Source: Paenibacillus sp. sptzw28 (GTDB lineage Bacteria > Bacillota > Bacilli > Paenibacillales > Paenibacillaceae). Taken from it: a stretch of DNA of 64,000 bases. Shown here one piece after another: positions 8,011 to 17,804 of the stretch. The DNA lies in contig NZ_CP080545.1 of NCBI RefSeq assembly GCF_019550795.1, forward strand, positions 3,940,001 through 4,004,000. Direction: 5' to 3'. The notes beneath the pieces are model-generated. The model made no database searches, was not told the origin of the DNA, and saw only the letters and a program-made list of their open reading frames with translations. A program made the translations under genes and the position numbers. Each line of letters begins with the position of its first letter. The stretch's first letter is position 1.

Positions 8011-10083
8011 TTATTTAATGAGAGCATTAGGGTCGATGATCAAGGCTACTTGTCCGTCGCCTAGTATAGTCGCTCCCGAGACGGCTTCGGTGTTGCTCAA
8101 ATACTTTCCAAGCGTTTTGAGAACGATATCGCTCTGCCCGATAAACTCGTCGACCATAATCGCACCAAGCTTATCCCCTTTGCGAATTACAACCATTTCT
8201 GTTTCCAGCTCATTCTCCTCATTGAAGGTGGTGGACTCCACCACTTGACTGAGCGATATGACGGGTATAACCGAGCTCCGGTAATCGATCATCCGATTGC
8301 CGTGAATTTTTCTGATGTGCTCTCTCCGTACAATTCCCGTCTCGACGATTGATGAAAGCGGAATCGCATATTTCTCGTTCCCGAGCTTAACCAGCATGGC
8401 TGAGATAATCGATAAAGTCAGCGGAAGCTGTACGGAAAATTTCGTTCCTTTACCCGGCTCCGAATCTATACTCACATGCCCGCCAAGGGACGAGATTTTG
8501 GATTTGACGACATCAAGTCCCACACCTCGTCCAGAGATGTCAGAGATTTTGTCAGCAGTACTAAAGCCGGGAGCAAAGATCAGCATATTGATTTCGCTGT
8601 CAGTTAAACGTTTGGCTTCGTCCGGCGTAACTACACCATTCTTCACAGCAATTTGTTTGACACGCTCACGATTTATGCCGCGGCCGTCTTCTTCCACCTC
8701 GATGAATACATGGTTACCGCTGTGAAATGCCCTTAAATGGACGGTTCCGGTCTCAGGCTTGCCGGCTGCAATCCGATCTGCTACGGGTTCGATTCCGTGA
8801 TCCAGCGAGTTGCGAAGTAAATGCACGAGAGGATCGCCAATTTCATCAACGACCGTTCGGTCAAGCTCGGTATCCGCTCCGGAAATAACGAGATCAACTT
8901 TTTTATTGAGCGATTTGGCCAAATCCCGCACCATGCGGGGAAAACGGTTGAAAACCGATTCCACAGGAACCATACGCAGCTTGAGGACGATGTTTTGCAA
9001 GTCGCCGCTCACGCGAGTTACATGTTCAACCGTTTCAGTCAGCTCATTTCTCCTGATCTCGCTTGCAAGCTGCTCGAGCCTGACACGGTCGATCAACAGC
9101 TCGCTGAACAAATTCATTAACGCATCCAACCGCTCGATATCGACGCGAATCGTACGAGAAACGTTAACTGGCGCTGCCGGTGCGGTGGTCACCGCTCCCG
9201 ATGCAGCCGTTTCTGCCCGCGCCGCAGTTATGTCGGAAGGCGATGGGTATGTCGGTGCCGCCGTTCCAAAGCCTTGGCTGACCGCCGGTATCTGCGTGGA
9301 CGAAACCGCCAGCTGTTTCAGCGATTCACTATCCAGCGGAGTAATGACGGCACTTTCAATCTCCGAGACCGATTCAATTCCTTTACGCAGCTCTTCCTCT
9401 GTGATGCTTACAATGGCGAATACAATGAAGGAGCGGTCAAAATTCTCCTGCTCGATGTCCTGCACGCTTGGAAAAGATTTAACGACTTCGCCGCTTCGCT
9501 CAAGAAAATCAAATACCATGTACGCCCTCACGGCTTTAAGCAGACAATCCTCCCGAATATTCACCACGATATGGAATACCGAATGTCCGCTTTCAATTGA
9601 TTGAAGCAGAACCGAGGATTGAAATTGGTCGAGCATGACTCCTCCATCAGCGAGTCCTCCTGAAGGTGACTCGGCCGATACGGGTGCAGCATCCTTCTGA
9701 TAATCGCCTTTTACGATTGCCTTAAGCGAGGAGACGATCGGGGTAACATCCGCTTTGCCCGACCCTCCGGCGATGATGTCCTGAACCATGGACTCAAGCG
9801 CATCTAAGCCTTTGAACAGCGTGTCAAAAATAAAGCTGTCCATTTTAAGCTTACTGTTGCGAACGAGATCAAGTACATTTTCCATTTCATGCGTAAGCGA
9901 AGCGAGGTCTTCAAAGCCCATCGTCGCCGACATTCCTTTAAGCGTGTGAGCGGAGCGGAAAATGACTTGGACAATACTCAAATCTTCCGGTTCACTCTCA
10001 AGTTTCAATAAATTTTCGTTGAGCGACTGCAGATGGTCATTCGATTCGTCAATAAACATTGACAGATAGGCGTTCATATCCAT
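8011..10083 (-). CDS. cheA: Chemotaxis histidine kinase CheA
   Basis: 690 aa. In order: HPt domain with the phospho-His in FRSAHTLKGMSATMGF (about residue 46); a P2-like region that binds CheY/CheB; a linker rich in Ala/Pro; dimerisation helices (about 310-370); HATPase with DPLVHLLRNSLDHGIE, EEDGRGINRE and ISGRGVGLDVVKSK; and a C-terminal CheW-like domain. CheA phosphorylates CheY and CheB in response to receptor state. I prefer ATG at 10083 (9 nt from GGAGG) over the ATG two codons upstream. Followed by hairpin array 1 and cheW. Confidence 0.96.
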   Translation of the reverse strand: MDMNAYLSMFIDESNDHLQSLNENLLKLESEPEDLSIVQVIFRSAHTLKGMSATMGFEDLASLTHEMENVLDLVRNSKLKMDSFIFDTLFKGLDALESMVQDIIAGGSGKADVTPIVSSLKAIVKGDYQKDAAPVSAESPSGGLADGGVMLDQFQSSVLLQSIESGHSVFHIVVNIREDCLLKAVRAYMVFDFLERSGEVVKSFPSVQDIEQENFDRSFIVFAIVSITEEELRKGIESVSEIESAVITPLDSESLKQLAVSSTQIPAVSQGFGTAAPTYPSPSDITAARAETAASGAVTTAPAAPVNVSRTIRVDIERLDALMNLFSELLIDRVRLEQLASEIRRNELTETVEHVTRVSGDLQNIVLKLRMVPVESVFNRFPRMVRDLAKSLNKKVDLVISGADTELDRTVVDEIGDPLVHLLRNSLDHGIEPVADRIAAGKPETGTVHLRAFHSGNHVFIEVEEDGRGINRERVKQIAVKNGVVTPDEAKRLTDSEINMLIFAPGFSTADKISDISGRGVGLDVVKSKISSLGGHVSIDSEPGKGTKFSVQLPLTLSIISAMLVKLGNEKYAIPLSSIVETGIVRREHIRKIHGNRMIDYRSSVIPVISLSQVVESTTFNEENELETEMVVIRKGDKLGAIMVDEFIGQSDIVLKTLGKYLSNTEAVSGATILGDGQVALIIDPNALIK

Positions 10084-10134
10084 TTCCATGCACCTCCTGT
10101 TTTAAGTGGTCAGGTCCAACCTCAAATGGTTCAC

Positions 10135-11388
10135 TTACTTCATTACGGCTTCTACAAGCATAGAAGCGATTCGCTGTAGTGGAACGACAGACTTGGCGAC
10201 ACCAGCTTCAACGGCTGAACGAGGCATTCCATAAACAATGCACGATTCCTCAGCCTCGGCTATTGCGCTTACCCCTCCGCTTTCATTGAGTGCTCTCATT
10301 CCTTTTACTCCATCGTTTCCCATACCCGTCATTATTACGGAATGCCGCCTAAGCTCCGGATAAGATACGCATGATTCGAACATGACGTCAACGGATGGAC
10401 GGTGTCCACCCACCGGCTGTTCTAGATTAAGGCTTATGTAATAACCATTGGAATCTTTGGCAAGCTCCATATGGTAGCCTCCCGGAGCTATATAAACTGT
10501 ACCGGCATAGACGCGGTCCCCATTCGCCGCTTCCACCACATGAACGGAACTGAATGCATCCAGCCTCTGCGCAAGCGAATGGGTGAATTTCGGGGGCATA
10601 TGCTGGACAACAAGCACTGGCGCCGGCAAGCTGCCTGGTAATGCCGTTATAACTTCATGCAGAGCTCTTGGTCCGCCCGTCGAAGTCCCGATAACGATCA
10701 AATGCCGGTAATCGGTGCCATTCGCCGGCTTTTTCTTCGGAAGAACCCCTTTCGTCTCCCGCTTGACCGAATGCACATCGGAGCTAACCTTGCCTTCTGG
10801 CTTGGAATCAGGCTTGCTGATGACCGGATTGTCCGGAAGCACTCGTTTTTTGGATTTGACGGATTCCGCTTCAGCTTTAGAGTTGGCAGCCGGCTTAATC
10901 GTTTTTTCCAGCTTCTGAGGTCTTTCCTTGTCTTTTGACCCGAAAGTATCGGCATTTCCCGGAATTTGAAACAGCGGCGCCCTGCTCTTGGTAAGGACCG
11001 CTATTCGCATTTTTTCGAGAAGCTGTTCGCCTACCGTATGAATATCCGATGAACGCGGGCCGGACGGCTTACGGATAAAGTCGAATGCGCCGTTTTGCAG
11101 CGCTTTAATCGTTTCTCTCGTACCGTCGTCGCTGATGCTGGAGAGCATAATGACCGGGGTCGGGTTGGAGCGCATTATCTGTGTCAGCGCTTCCAGCCCG
11201 TTCATCTCCGGCATCTCCAGATCCATCGTAATCACATCCGGCTTCCAGCGTTCGACAGCCTCAATCGCCTCGCAGCCATTTGCCGCGGTAGCAACAATAT
11301 TAAACTGGGGATCTGTAATAATAATATCGCTGATGATTTTGCGCATAAAAGCGGAATCGTCCACGACAAGCACTCGATGAGCGTTCAT
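10135..11388 (-). CDS. cheB: Chemotaxis response regulator methylesterase CheB
   Basis: 417 aa. Receiver domain first (VVDDSAFMRKI, phospho-Asp in TMDLEMPEMNG near residue 56), then a Lys/Ser-rich linker of about 80 residues that is longer than usual, then the methylesterase domain with the Ser in GTSTGGPRALHEV, the His in VVQHMPPKFTHSLA and the Asp in TGMGNDGVKG. CheB demethylates receptors. ATG with GGAGG upstream. It follows flhG and precedes cheA, the B. subtilis order. No cheR is seen in this window. Confidence 0.95.
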   Translation of the reverse strand: MNAHRVLVVDDSAFMRKIISDIIITDPQFNIVATAANGCEAIEAVERWKPDVITMDLEMPEMNGLEALTQIMRSNPTPVIMLSSISDDGTRETIKALQNGAFDFIRKPSGPRSSDIHTVGEQLLEKMRIAVLTKSRAPLFQIPGNADTFGSKDKERPQKLEKTIKPAANSKAEAESVKSKKRVLPDNPVISKPDSKPEGKVSSDVHSVKRETKGVLPKKKPANGTDYRHLIVIGTSTGGPRALHEVITALPGSLPAPVLVVQHMPPKFTHSLAQRLDAFSSVHVVEAANGDRVYAGTVYIAPGGYHMELAKDSNGYYISLNLEQPVGGHRPSVDVMFESCVSYPELRRHSVIMTGMGNDGVKGMRALNESGGVSAIAEAEESCIVYGMPRSAVEAGVAKSVVPLQRIASMLVEAVMK

Positions 11389-11417
11389 AAGCGTTTGACC
11401 TCCTAGTATTCAAAGGA

Positions 11418-12290
11418 TCACTTCCTCAGCCCAAACATCTTATGCAAAAATCCTTTAACTCCGTTGCCCGCAGATACCGGGGCGGCAGAGATATCCGCAA
11501 ACACTCTGGCAATTTCCATGATCGATTTAGTCGCTTCGCTTCCCGGGTAGGCTACCGTAAACGGAACCTGCTTCTTTACCGCTTTTGTCACATTCGGATC
11601 GTCCGGTACTATTCCGAGAACCGGCAATGAAATATCAAGGAACCTCTGAGCGACCAAACCTATTTTCTCAGCAGCAGCTTTGCCTTCCCGCTCGTCCGCC
11701 GCCCGATTGACGACGAGTTTGAAATGGATGTTATGTTCCATTGCCTGCACCATTTTGATCAGGGCGTATGCGTCGGTAATGGAAGTTGGCTCCGGCGTCG
11801 TGACTACGAACGTCTCTTGAGCGGCAACGATAAATTTAACGGTTTCCTTGGACAAGCCCGCTCCGGTATCGAATAAAATCAAGTCATACTCTCCATGCAG
11901 CTTTCCGATTTGTTCTTCAAAATAATCGAGCTGTGCCGGAGCCAGGTCAAGAAGATCTTTAAACCCGGACCCGCCTGCAATAAAATGAACTCCCCCAGGT
12001 CCCTCCTGAATAATTTCCCGGATGGTCTTCTGCTGCTTCAACAGGTGGTACAAATTATAGGGAGCCGAAACTCCCATCAGCACATCGATGTTTGCCATGC
12101 CGATATCAGCGTCAAAGATTAACACCTTTAGTCCCATTTTTTGAAGCATAAGCGAAAAGTTTAAACTGAAATTCGATTTACCGACGCCGCCTTTACCGCT
12201 TGTGACGGTCACAACCCGCGTAGCTTTACCCGCGCTTTGCAGCTCCCGCCTGCGCACCATATGTCGAAGCGCTTCCGCCTGATCACTCAT
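11418..12290 (-). CDS. flhG: Flagellar number regulator FlhG (MinD-like ATPase)
   Basis: 290 aa. P-loop ATPase of the MinD/ParA group with the deviant Walker A SGKGGVGKSNF, switch FDADIGMANIDVLMG and LILFDTGAGLS. The N-terminal helix QAEALRHMVRRRE resembles the FlhF-activating motif of FlhG/YlxH. It controls flagellar number and placement together with FlhF. ATG at 12290 overlaps the flhF stop by 8 nt, implying coupling; the longer frame starting at 12320 lies inside flhF and was rejected. Confidence 0.93.
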   Translation of the reverse strand: MSDQAEALRHMVRRRELQSAGKATRVVTVTSGKGGVGKSNFSLNFSLMLQKMGLKVLIFDADIGMANIDVLMGVSAPYNLYHLLKQQKTIREIIQEGPGGVHFIAGGSGFKDLLDLAPAQLDYFEEQIGKLHGEYDLILFDTGAGLSKETVKFIVAAQETFVVTTPEPTSITDAYALIKMVQAMEHNIHFKLVVNRAADEREGKAAAEKIGLVAQRFLDISLPVLGIVPDDPNVTKAVKKQVPFTVAYPGSEATKSIMEIARVFADISAAPVSAGNGVKGFLHKMFGLRK

Positions 12291-13542
12291 CCCCGGCCGC
12301 CCCCAGTACTTTTTCGACATAACTGTCTGTTTGGAACGGCATTATATCGTCGGGTACCGTTTGGCCGTAAGCGATATAGGCGGGCTTTAAACCATAATCC
12401 ATCACAAGATTCAGAATCGAACCGTATGCATTGGTTTCGTCCTGTTTTGTGAACAGTACGCTTTGAATGCCGTATTTCACAAAATGTTCGGCAACCGCCG
12501 ACATATCTCTATACCTGCCTGTCAAGCTAAGCACCAGATATGTTTCGGAGCGGTCGTGTGATTGTAACAGACTGTTGACTTCGGAAACTGACAGTTCATG
12601 ACGGAAGTTGCGGCCGGCAGTATCCATAAAGATCAATTCACGGTCTTCAAGCTGCTTGTATGCCCGCGTTACTTCGGACGGTGAGAAAACGACTTCAAGC
12701 GGAACATCCAATATGTTCGCATATGTGCGAAGCTGATCAACCGCGGCGATTCGATACGTATCGGATGTTATAAATCCGACCTTTCTCCCCGCCTTCAACG
12801 TTTGCTCCGCTGCCAGCTTCGCGATGGAAGTCGTTTTACCGACGCCTGTCGGACCGACAAAATGAACTACACGCGTCTGTTCGCCGATTCTTTCGCCTTC
12901 AAAATCCTTCAGCCATTCGTTAAGTACGCTGCGGGCAGACTGCCACACAAACCGTTTGTCAGGCTGTGAACCTTGAAGAAATTGAATCCGTTCCTCAACC
13001 TCGGCCATTAATTTATCGACCCACTTGAGTTCAATCTCTTGATCGATGAGACGTTCGTATAATTCCTGAACCGGCTCGGGCCAAGTTTTTAATTGCTGCT
13101 GCTTGGACATCTTTTGGATCCACTGCTTCATGTCACGTATTTCATTTATCAGCTCGTTTTCCATACCGCTTCGGTTGGAAATAACCGGCTGGACTGCATG
13201 CGCCTTTAAAGGAACGGCATCTTCCAGCAACCGTCCACTTTCGGGAGCGGCTGCTTCTGCGGAAACTGAGGCAGCAGAGGAAACCATCGCTGCAAAATGG
13301 CTTAATGCAGCGGGCGAAACAGCCGGTTTAGGGGCTGAAGTCGGCTTGCGGACGGCAGGCACCGCATTCGCATTCGATTCAATCGCCGCAATAACCTCCA
13401 TCTTCTTTTTGCCGAACATTCCGAGAAACCCGCCTACACGAATTTCCTTTGTATTCAATATAACGGCGTCAATTCCGAGCTCACTGCGGATTATGGGCAG
13501 AGCTTCCGGCAGCGCATTTACAATATATCGCTTTACTTTCAT
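12283..13542 (-). CDS. flhF: Flagellar SRP-like GTPase FlhF
   Basis: 419 aa. N-terminal basic region (MKVKRYIVNALPEALPII), a variable Ala/Pro-rich middle, then the NG domain with P-loop [37 protein letters not shown] and TKQDETNAYG. FlhF is an SRP-family GTPase that places flagella at the membrane. The ATG overlaps the flhA stop by 4 nt and flhG overlaps its end, so the flhA-flhF-flhG trio is coupled. Confidence 0.95.
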   Translation of the reverse strand: MKVKRYIVNALPEALPIIRSELGIDAVILNTKEIRVGGFLGMFGKKKMEVIAAIESNANAVPAVRKPTSAPKPAVSPAALSHFAAMVSSAASVSAEAAAPESGRLLEDAVPLKAHAVQPVISNRSGMENELINEIRDMKQWIQKMSKQQQLKTWPEPVQELYERLIDQEIELKWVDKLMAEVEERIQFLQGSQPDKRFVWQSARSVLNEWLKDFEGERIGEQTRVVHFVGPTGVGKTTSIAKLAAEQTLKAGRKVGFITSDTYRIAAVDQLRTYANILDVPLEVVFSPSEVTRAYKQLEDRELIFMDTAGRNFRHELSVSEVNSLLQSHDRSETYLVLSLTGRYRDMSAVAEHFVKYGIQSVLFTKQDETNAYGSILNLVMDYGLKPAYIAYGQTVPDDIMPFQTDSYVEKVLGAAGDE

Positions 13543-15572
13543 AGGTTTACCACCCCAATGCTTTGGACTTCTACACTAGGCTCAAGCTCGCTATAGGAAA
13601 GAACCGGTACATCCTGCATCGTCCTTTCCACAATCTGACGCAAATACATTCGGATGGTCGGAGAAGCCAGTACAATCGGTTGATAACCGGACTGTATCTG
13701 TTTGTTGACCTGCTCATTCAGCTTTTGATAAATCGTCTGGGTAGAAATCGGGTCCAGCGCCAGATAACTCCCCTGCTCCGAGCTTTGAACCGATTCGGCT
13801 ATTTTCTTCTCAAGCGACGGCCCCACTGTGATGACTTTAAGCGTATCCCCTCTTTGTGAGAACTGCTGCGTAATTTGCCGCGATAACGACTGTCTGACGT
13901 ATTCCGTCAATATGTCGGGGTCTTTCGTATATGCGCCATGATCGGCTAACGCTTCGAAAATAGTGACCATGTCTCTTATCGAGATTTTTTCGCGAAGCAG
14001 CTTGGCCAGAACTTTCTGTATGTCGCCGATCGTCAATATGGATGGAATAAGCTCCTCGACGAGTGTAGGATAGGATTCTCTTACATTCTCGGCAAGCGAC
14101 TTCGTTTCTTGACGGCCAATCAGCTCGTGAGCATGACGTTTGATAATCTCAGTCAAATGTGTCGCCACCACCGAAGGCGGGTCAACCACCGTATATCCGG
14201 TAAGCTCCGCCCTCTCTTTGTTTCCTTCGTCTATCCAGATGGCCGGCAGGCCGAAGGCAGGTTCAACCGTTTCAATTCCGACAATCGCATCATCATCAAA
14301 CCCCGGACTCATCGCCAGGTAATGATTTAGCAGAAGCTCGCCGCGGGCTACTGCATTTCCTTTGATTTTGATCACATATTCATTTGGCTTCAGTTGTATA
14401 TTATCCCTTATTCGAATGACAGGAACGATCAGCCCCAGTTCTAGAGCGCATTGTCTGCGAATCATAATTATCCGGTCCAGCAAATCGCCGCCCTGCTGCG
14501 TATCCGCAAGCGGAATGAGCCCGTAGCCGAATTCAAACTCGATCGGGTCCACCTGAAGCAGGCTGATCACGCTCTCGGGGCTTCGAACCTCTTCAATTTG
14601 CTGTTCTTCTACAAGCATATCTTCCTCGATTTGGCGTTTAGCCAACGTCCGCTGCATCCGGTAAGCCGCAAATACAATGACAGCTGCAAAGGGGAGCGTT
14701 GCTACAGGGCCAATCGGCGTTCGTAGTCCAAGCAGCGCAACGGTACCGGCGACAATATAGAGCAGCTGCGGATAACGGAACAATTGCGAAGTGACATCGT
14801 GAGCCAAGTTGCCTTCGGATGCCGCACGGGTTACGATGAGACCTGTTGCGGTTGAGATGAGAAGCGCAGGAATTTGACTTACAAGTCCGTCTCCGATTGT
14901 CAAGATCGAGAAGGTAGTCAGCGATTCCTTAAAAGACATATCATGAACGGCCATACCGATAACAAAACCGCCAAGCAAATTGATAATCAGAATAATAATC
15001 GAGGCGATCGCGTCGCCCTTGACAAACTTGCTTGCACCGTCCATCGAGCCGTAAAAATCCGCTTCCCGTTCGATTTTTTGCCTGCGTTCCCTGGCCTGCT
15101 GCTCATTTATCAGACCCGCATTCAAATCGGCATCAATACTCATTTGTTTGCCTGGCATGGCATCCAGGGTGAAGCGCGCCGCTACCTCCGCAACGCGTTC
15201 CGATCCTTTGGTGATAACGATAAACTGCACAACGACCAGAATCAGAAACACCACGAATCCGATAGCGATTTGACCGCCAGCCACCCAGTTCCCGAAGGTC
15301 TTGACCACTTCGCCCGCTTCGCCTTTGGATAAAATATTCCTTGTTGTTGAAACATTAAGCGCAAGTCTAAAGAGCGTAGTTATGAGCAGTAACGATGGAA
15401 AAATCGAAAACTGCAGCGCGTCATGCGTATTCATTGATATGAGTAATATCATGAGTGCGGCTGAGATGTTTATGATAAGCAGCACGTCCATTAACCCGAG
15501 AGGGATCGGGATGACCATCATTAGAACGATGCCGATGATACCGATCAGAATGGTCAGGTCCTTTACCTTCAT
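13539..15572 (-). CDS. flhA: Flagellar export gate protein FlhA
   Basis: 677 aa. Eight predicted N-terminal membrane helices (about 1-320), with the conserved cytoplasmic FHIPEP-like loop region (KGSERVAEVAARFTLDAMPGKQMSIDADLNAG), then the large cytoplasmic domain that binds export chaperones. It forms the nonameric proton-driven export gate. ATG has GGAGGAAACG upstream. It lies between flhB and flhF. Confidence 0.96.
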   Translation of the reverse strand: MKVKDLTILIGIIGIVLMMVIPIPLGLMDVLLIINISAALMILLISMNTHDALQFSIFPSLLLITTLFRLALNVSTTRNILSKGEAGEVVKTFGNWVAGGQIAIGFVVFLILVVVQFIVITKGSERVAEVAARFTLDAMPGKQMSIDADLNAGLINEQQARERRQKIEREADFYGSMDGASKFVKGDAIASIIILIINLLGGFVIGMAVHDMSFKESLTTFSILTIGDGLVSQIPALLISTATGLIVTRAASEGNLAHDVTSQLFRYPQLLYIVAGTVALLGLRTPIGPVATLPFAAVIVFAAYRMQRTLAKRQIEEDMLVEEQQIEEVRSPESVISLLQVDPIEFEFGYGLIPLADTQQGGDLLDRIIMIRRQCALELGLIVPVIRIRDNIQLKPNEYVIKIKGNAVARGELLLNHYLAMSPGFDDDAIVGIETVEPAFGLPAIWIDEGNKERAELTGYTVVDPPSVVATHLTEIIKRHAHELIGRQETKSLAENVRESYPTLVEELIPSILTIGDIQKVLAKLLREKISIRDMVTIFEALADHGAYTKDPDILTEYVRQSLSRQITQQFSQRGDTLKVITVGPSLEKKIAESVQSSEQGSYLALDPISTQTIYQKLNEQVNKQIQSGYQPIVLASPTIRMYLRQIVERTMQDVPVLSYSELEPSVEVQSIGVVNL

Positions 15573-15601
15573 GACGTTTCCTCCTCCACTACCCTGGTTA
15601 A

Positions 15602-16693
15602 TTATCTCACTTTACCTTTTAGCTTATATACGTAAGCCAGAACTTCAGCCACTGCTTGAAACAAGTCGGCTGGAATCGTTTCACCGATTTCCGCCCTTTC
15701 ATATAAAGCTCTGGCGAGCGGCTTATTTTCCATCGTAATAATGCGATGTTCTTTCGCTACTTCCTTAATTCGGAGAGCAACGTAGTCCATACCCTTGGCG
15801 ATAACCTTAGGGGCTTCCATTTTCGTTCCATCATACTGCAGAGCTATCGCGAAATGAGTCGGGTTCGTGATGACGACATCCGCTTTGGGAACATCCTGCA
15901 TCATCCGCTGCAGTGCCATACGACGCTGGCGTTCTCGGATTTTCCCTTTGATAAACGGATCGCCCTCTGATTTCTTATACTCATCCTTAATGTCCTGTTT
16001 GGACATTTTCAAGCTTTTCTCGTGTTCATAGCGCTGATAGAAATAATCCAATGCGGCAAGAACCACAAGAATCGCACCGATTTCAAGGCCGAGACGGATA
16101 GTTATACTTGCGACATAACTGAACATACTTTCAACAGGCACGCGCGCAAGCGATAGAATGTGTCCACGTTCGTTCCAAAGCGTGAAGAAGACGATCAGTC
16201 CGATAAGGACCAGTTTTAGAATATTTTTGACAAACTCGGCAACCGAGCGCATAGAAAATATGGTTTTAAATCCATTGATCGGGCTAAGCTTGCTGAATTT
16301 CAGCTTCAGCGGTTCCCCAGTCAGTAATATTCCAACTTGTAAATAATTGCCAATTAGTGCGACGACAACAGCAACCGCCAACATCGGTAAGAGCAGCAGT
16401 ATCCCCTGCAGCATCAGATCGGAAAACAAACTGACAACGTTACCCATCGACACTTCCATGCCTAGTTTCTGTTCGAGTATCAGGCCGAACATGCGTAGGA
16501 GGCGTTCCTTATAATAACCGCCAAGCATAATAAAGCTTAGGAATACGAATAGCAGGATAAAAGCAGCGGGAAGCTCCGGGCTTTTGGCCACCTGGCCTTT
16601 TTGACGAGCCTCTTGCCGTTTCTTTGGCGTTGCACGCTCCGTCTTTTCTTGTGAGAACAGCTGTAAGTCAAGCGTCCAACGATACGGTCTCAC
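15602..16693 (-). CDS. flhB: Flagellar export switch protein FlhB
   Basis: 363 aa. Four membrane helices (about 40-220) are followed by the cytoplasmic domain with the NPTH autocleavage motif (ITNPTHFAIALQYD), which switches export from rod/hook to filament substrates. The N-terminus carries the usual EKTERATPKKRQEARQKGQV. Start is GTG with GGAGGG 8 nt upstream. A second FlhB-like C-terminal domain, ylqH, lies far away at 51.5 kb and lacks NPTH. Confidence 0.95.
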   Translation of the reverse strand: MRPYRWTLDLQLFSQEKTERATPKKRQEARQKGQVAKSPELPAAFILLFVFLSFIMLGGYYKERLLRMFGLILEQKLGMEVSMGNVVSLFSDLMLQGILLLLPMLAVAVVVALIGNYLQVGILLTGEPLKLKFSKLSPINGFKTIFSMRSVAEFVKNILKLVLIGLIVFFTLWNERGHILSLARVPVESMFSYVASITIRLGLEIGAILVVLAALDYFYQRYEHEKSLKMSKQDIKDEYKKSEGDPFIKGKIRERQRRMALQRMMQDVPKADVVITNPTHFAIALQYDGTKMEAPKVIAKGMDYVALRIKEVAKEHRIITMENKPLARALYERAEIGETIPADLFQAVAEVLAYVYKLKGKVR

Positions 16694-16710
16694 GATCGCT
16701 GCCCTCCTGC

Positions 16711-17499
16711 CTAAGATACGGGACCATGAATGATGACAAACAGCTTATTCATGGCGGTAAACATCTGCGAAAACAAATGATTGAAGATGATGACGAGCCC
16801 TGGGAGCATGATAGCCAGCATCAGCAATCCTATTATGATTTTGAGCGGAATACCGATGACAAACACATTATATTGAGGTGCCGTTCTGGCAAGAAATCCA
16901 AGTCCCACATCAGTTAAAAACATGGCAACGACTATAGGCGCCGACATTTGCAGCGCAAGCATAAAGGTGTCGGCAAACGTCCGCACAAGGAAATCGGCAA
17001 TGCTTCCTTCATACAAACGGCTGAAAAGTGAATTAGAAAGCGGGATCCACTCATAGCTCTGCAGTATAGCGGACAACAAGTAATGATGACCGTTTATGGA
17101 CAAGAAAATGAGAGTCGCTATCATAAATTTCAAATTTGCGAGAAGCGGAGCGGAAGCGCCCGTCATCGGGTCGATTACGTCGGCGATGCCGAATCCTATC
17201 TGCAGGTCCATAAAAGCGCCGGCAGTTTGAATAGCTGCAAAAAATAAATATGAGGTAAATCCAAGCAGAACTCCCGCCAATATTTCCCTTACGATGATCA
17301 AGATAAATCCGGCGTCCGGTACAATAGTTTGCTTTAACCCATAGGTCAAAAATACGAGCAGCGATACTATAAAACAAAACCCTATCTTAAATGAGGCCGG
17401 TACATTTCGGGAAGAAAATACAGGCGCAACGACGAAAAAAGAGGTTATTCGACAAAAAATAAGCAAAAAAATAGGGAATCCTTTCAAAAAAACATCCAT
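16711..17499 (-). CDS. fliR: Flagellar export protein FliR
   Basis: 262 aa, mostly hydrophobic with five to six membrane helices; FFVVAPVFSSRNVPASFKIGF and MDLQIGFGIADVIDP are typical. FliR is part of the FliPQR export pore in the basal body. The Shine-Dalgarno (AGGCTGTGG) is weak, consistent with coupling to fliQ 12 nt upstream. Confidence 0.94.
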   Translation of the reverse strand: MDVFLKGFPIFLLIFCRITSFFVVAPVFSSRNVPASFKIGFCFIVSLLVFLTYGLKQTIVPDAGFILIIVREILAGVLLGFTSYLFFAAIQTAGAFMDLQIGFGIADVIDPMTGASAPLLANLKFMIATLIFLSINGHHYLLSAILQSYEWIPLSNSLFSRLYEGSIADFLVRTFADTFMLALQMSAPIVVAMFLTDVGLGFLARTAPQYNVFVIGIPLKIIIGLLMLAIMLPGLVIIFNHLFSQMFTAMNKLFVIIHGPVS

Positions 17500-17510
17500 C
17501 GATCCACAGC

Positions 17511-17780
17511 CTATCCGATGTATTTATACAGGTTGTTCAGCAGGTTGTAAGTGAAATCGACCAGCGTGTTTAATATCCATGGACCAAACAGCAAAATCGA
17601 AAGCAGGACCGCTACAATTTTCGGAATGAATCCGAGCGTCTGTTCCTGGATTTGGGTTGTTGCCTGGAAGATACTTACGATCAGTCCAACGACAAGCCCA
17701 AGAACCAGCATCGGTGCGCTGGCTTTCAACACCGTGTACACCGCTTGCCCAGCTAAAGCAATTACGAAGTCTGAACTCAC
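17511..17780 (-). CDS. fliQ: Flagellar export protein FliQ
   Basis: 89 aa with two membrane helices. LVVGLIVSIFQATTQIQEQTL and FIPKI are the FliQ signature. It packs with FliP and FliR into the export pore. Start GTG with GAGGAGTG upstream. Confidence 0.95.
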   Translation of the reverse strand: MSSDFVIALAGQAVYTVLKASAPMLVLGLVVGLIVSIFQATTQIQEQTLGFIPKIVAVLLSILLFGPWILNTLVDFTYNLLNNLYKYIG

Positions 17781-17804
17781 GGCTGCACTCCTCTCTGACA
17801 GACG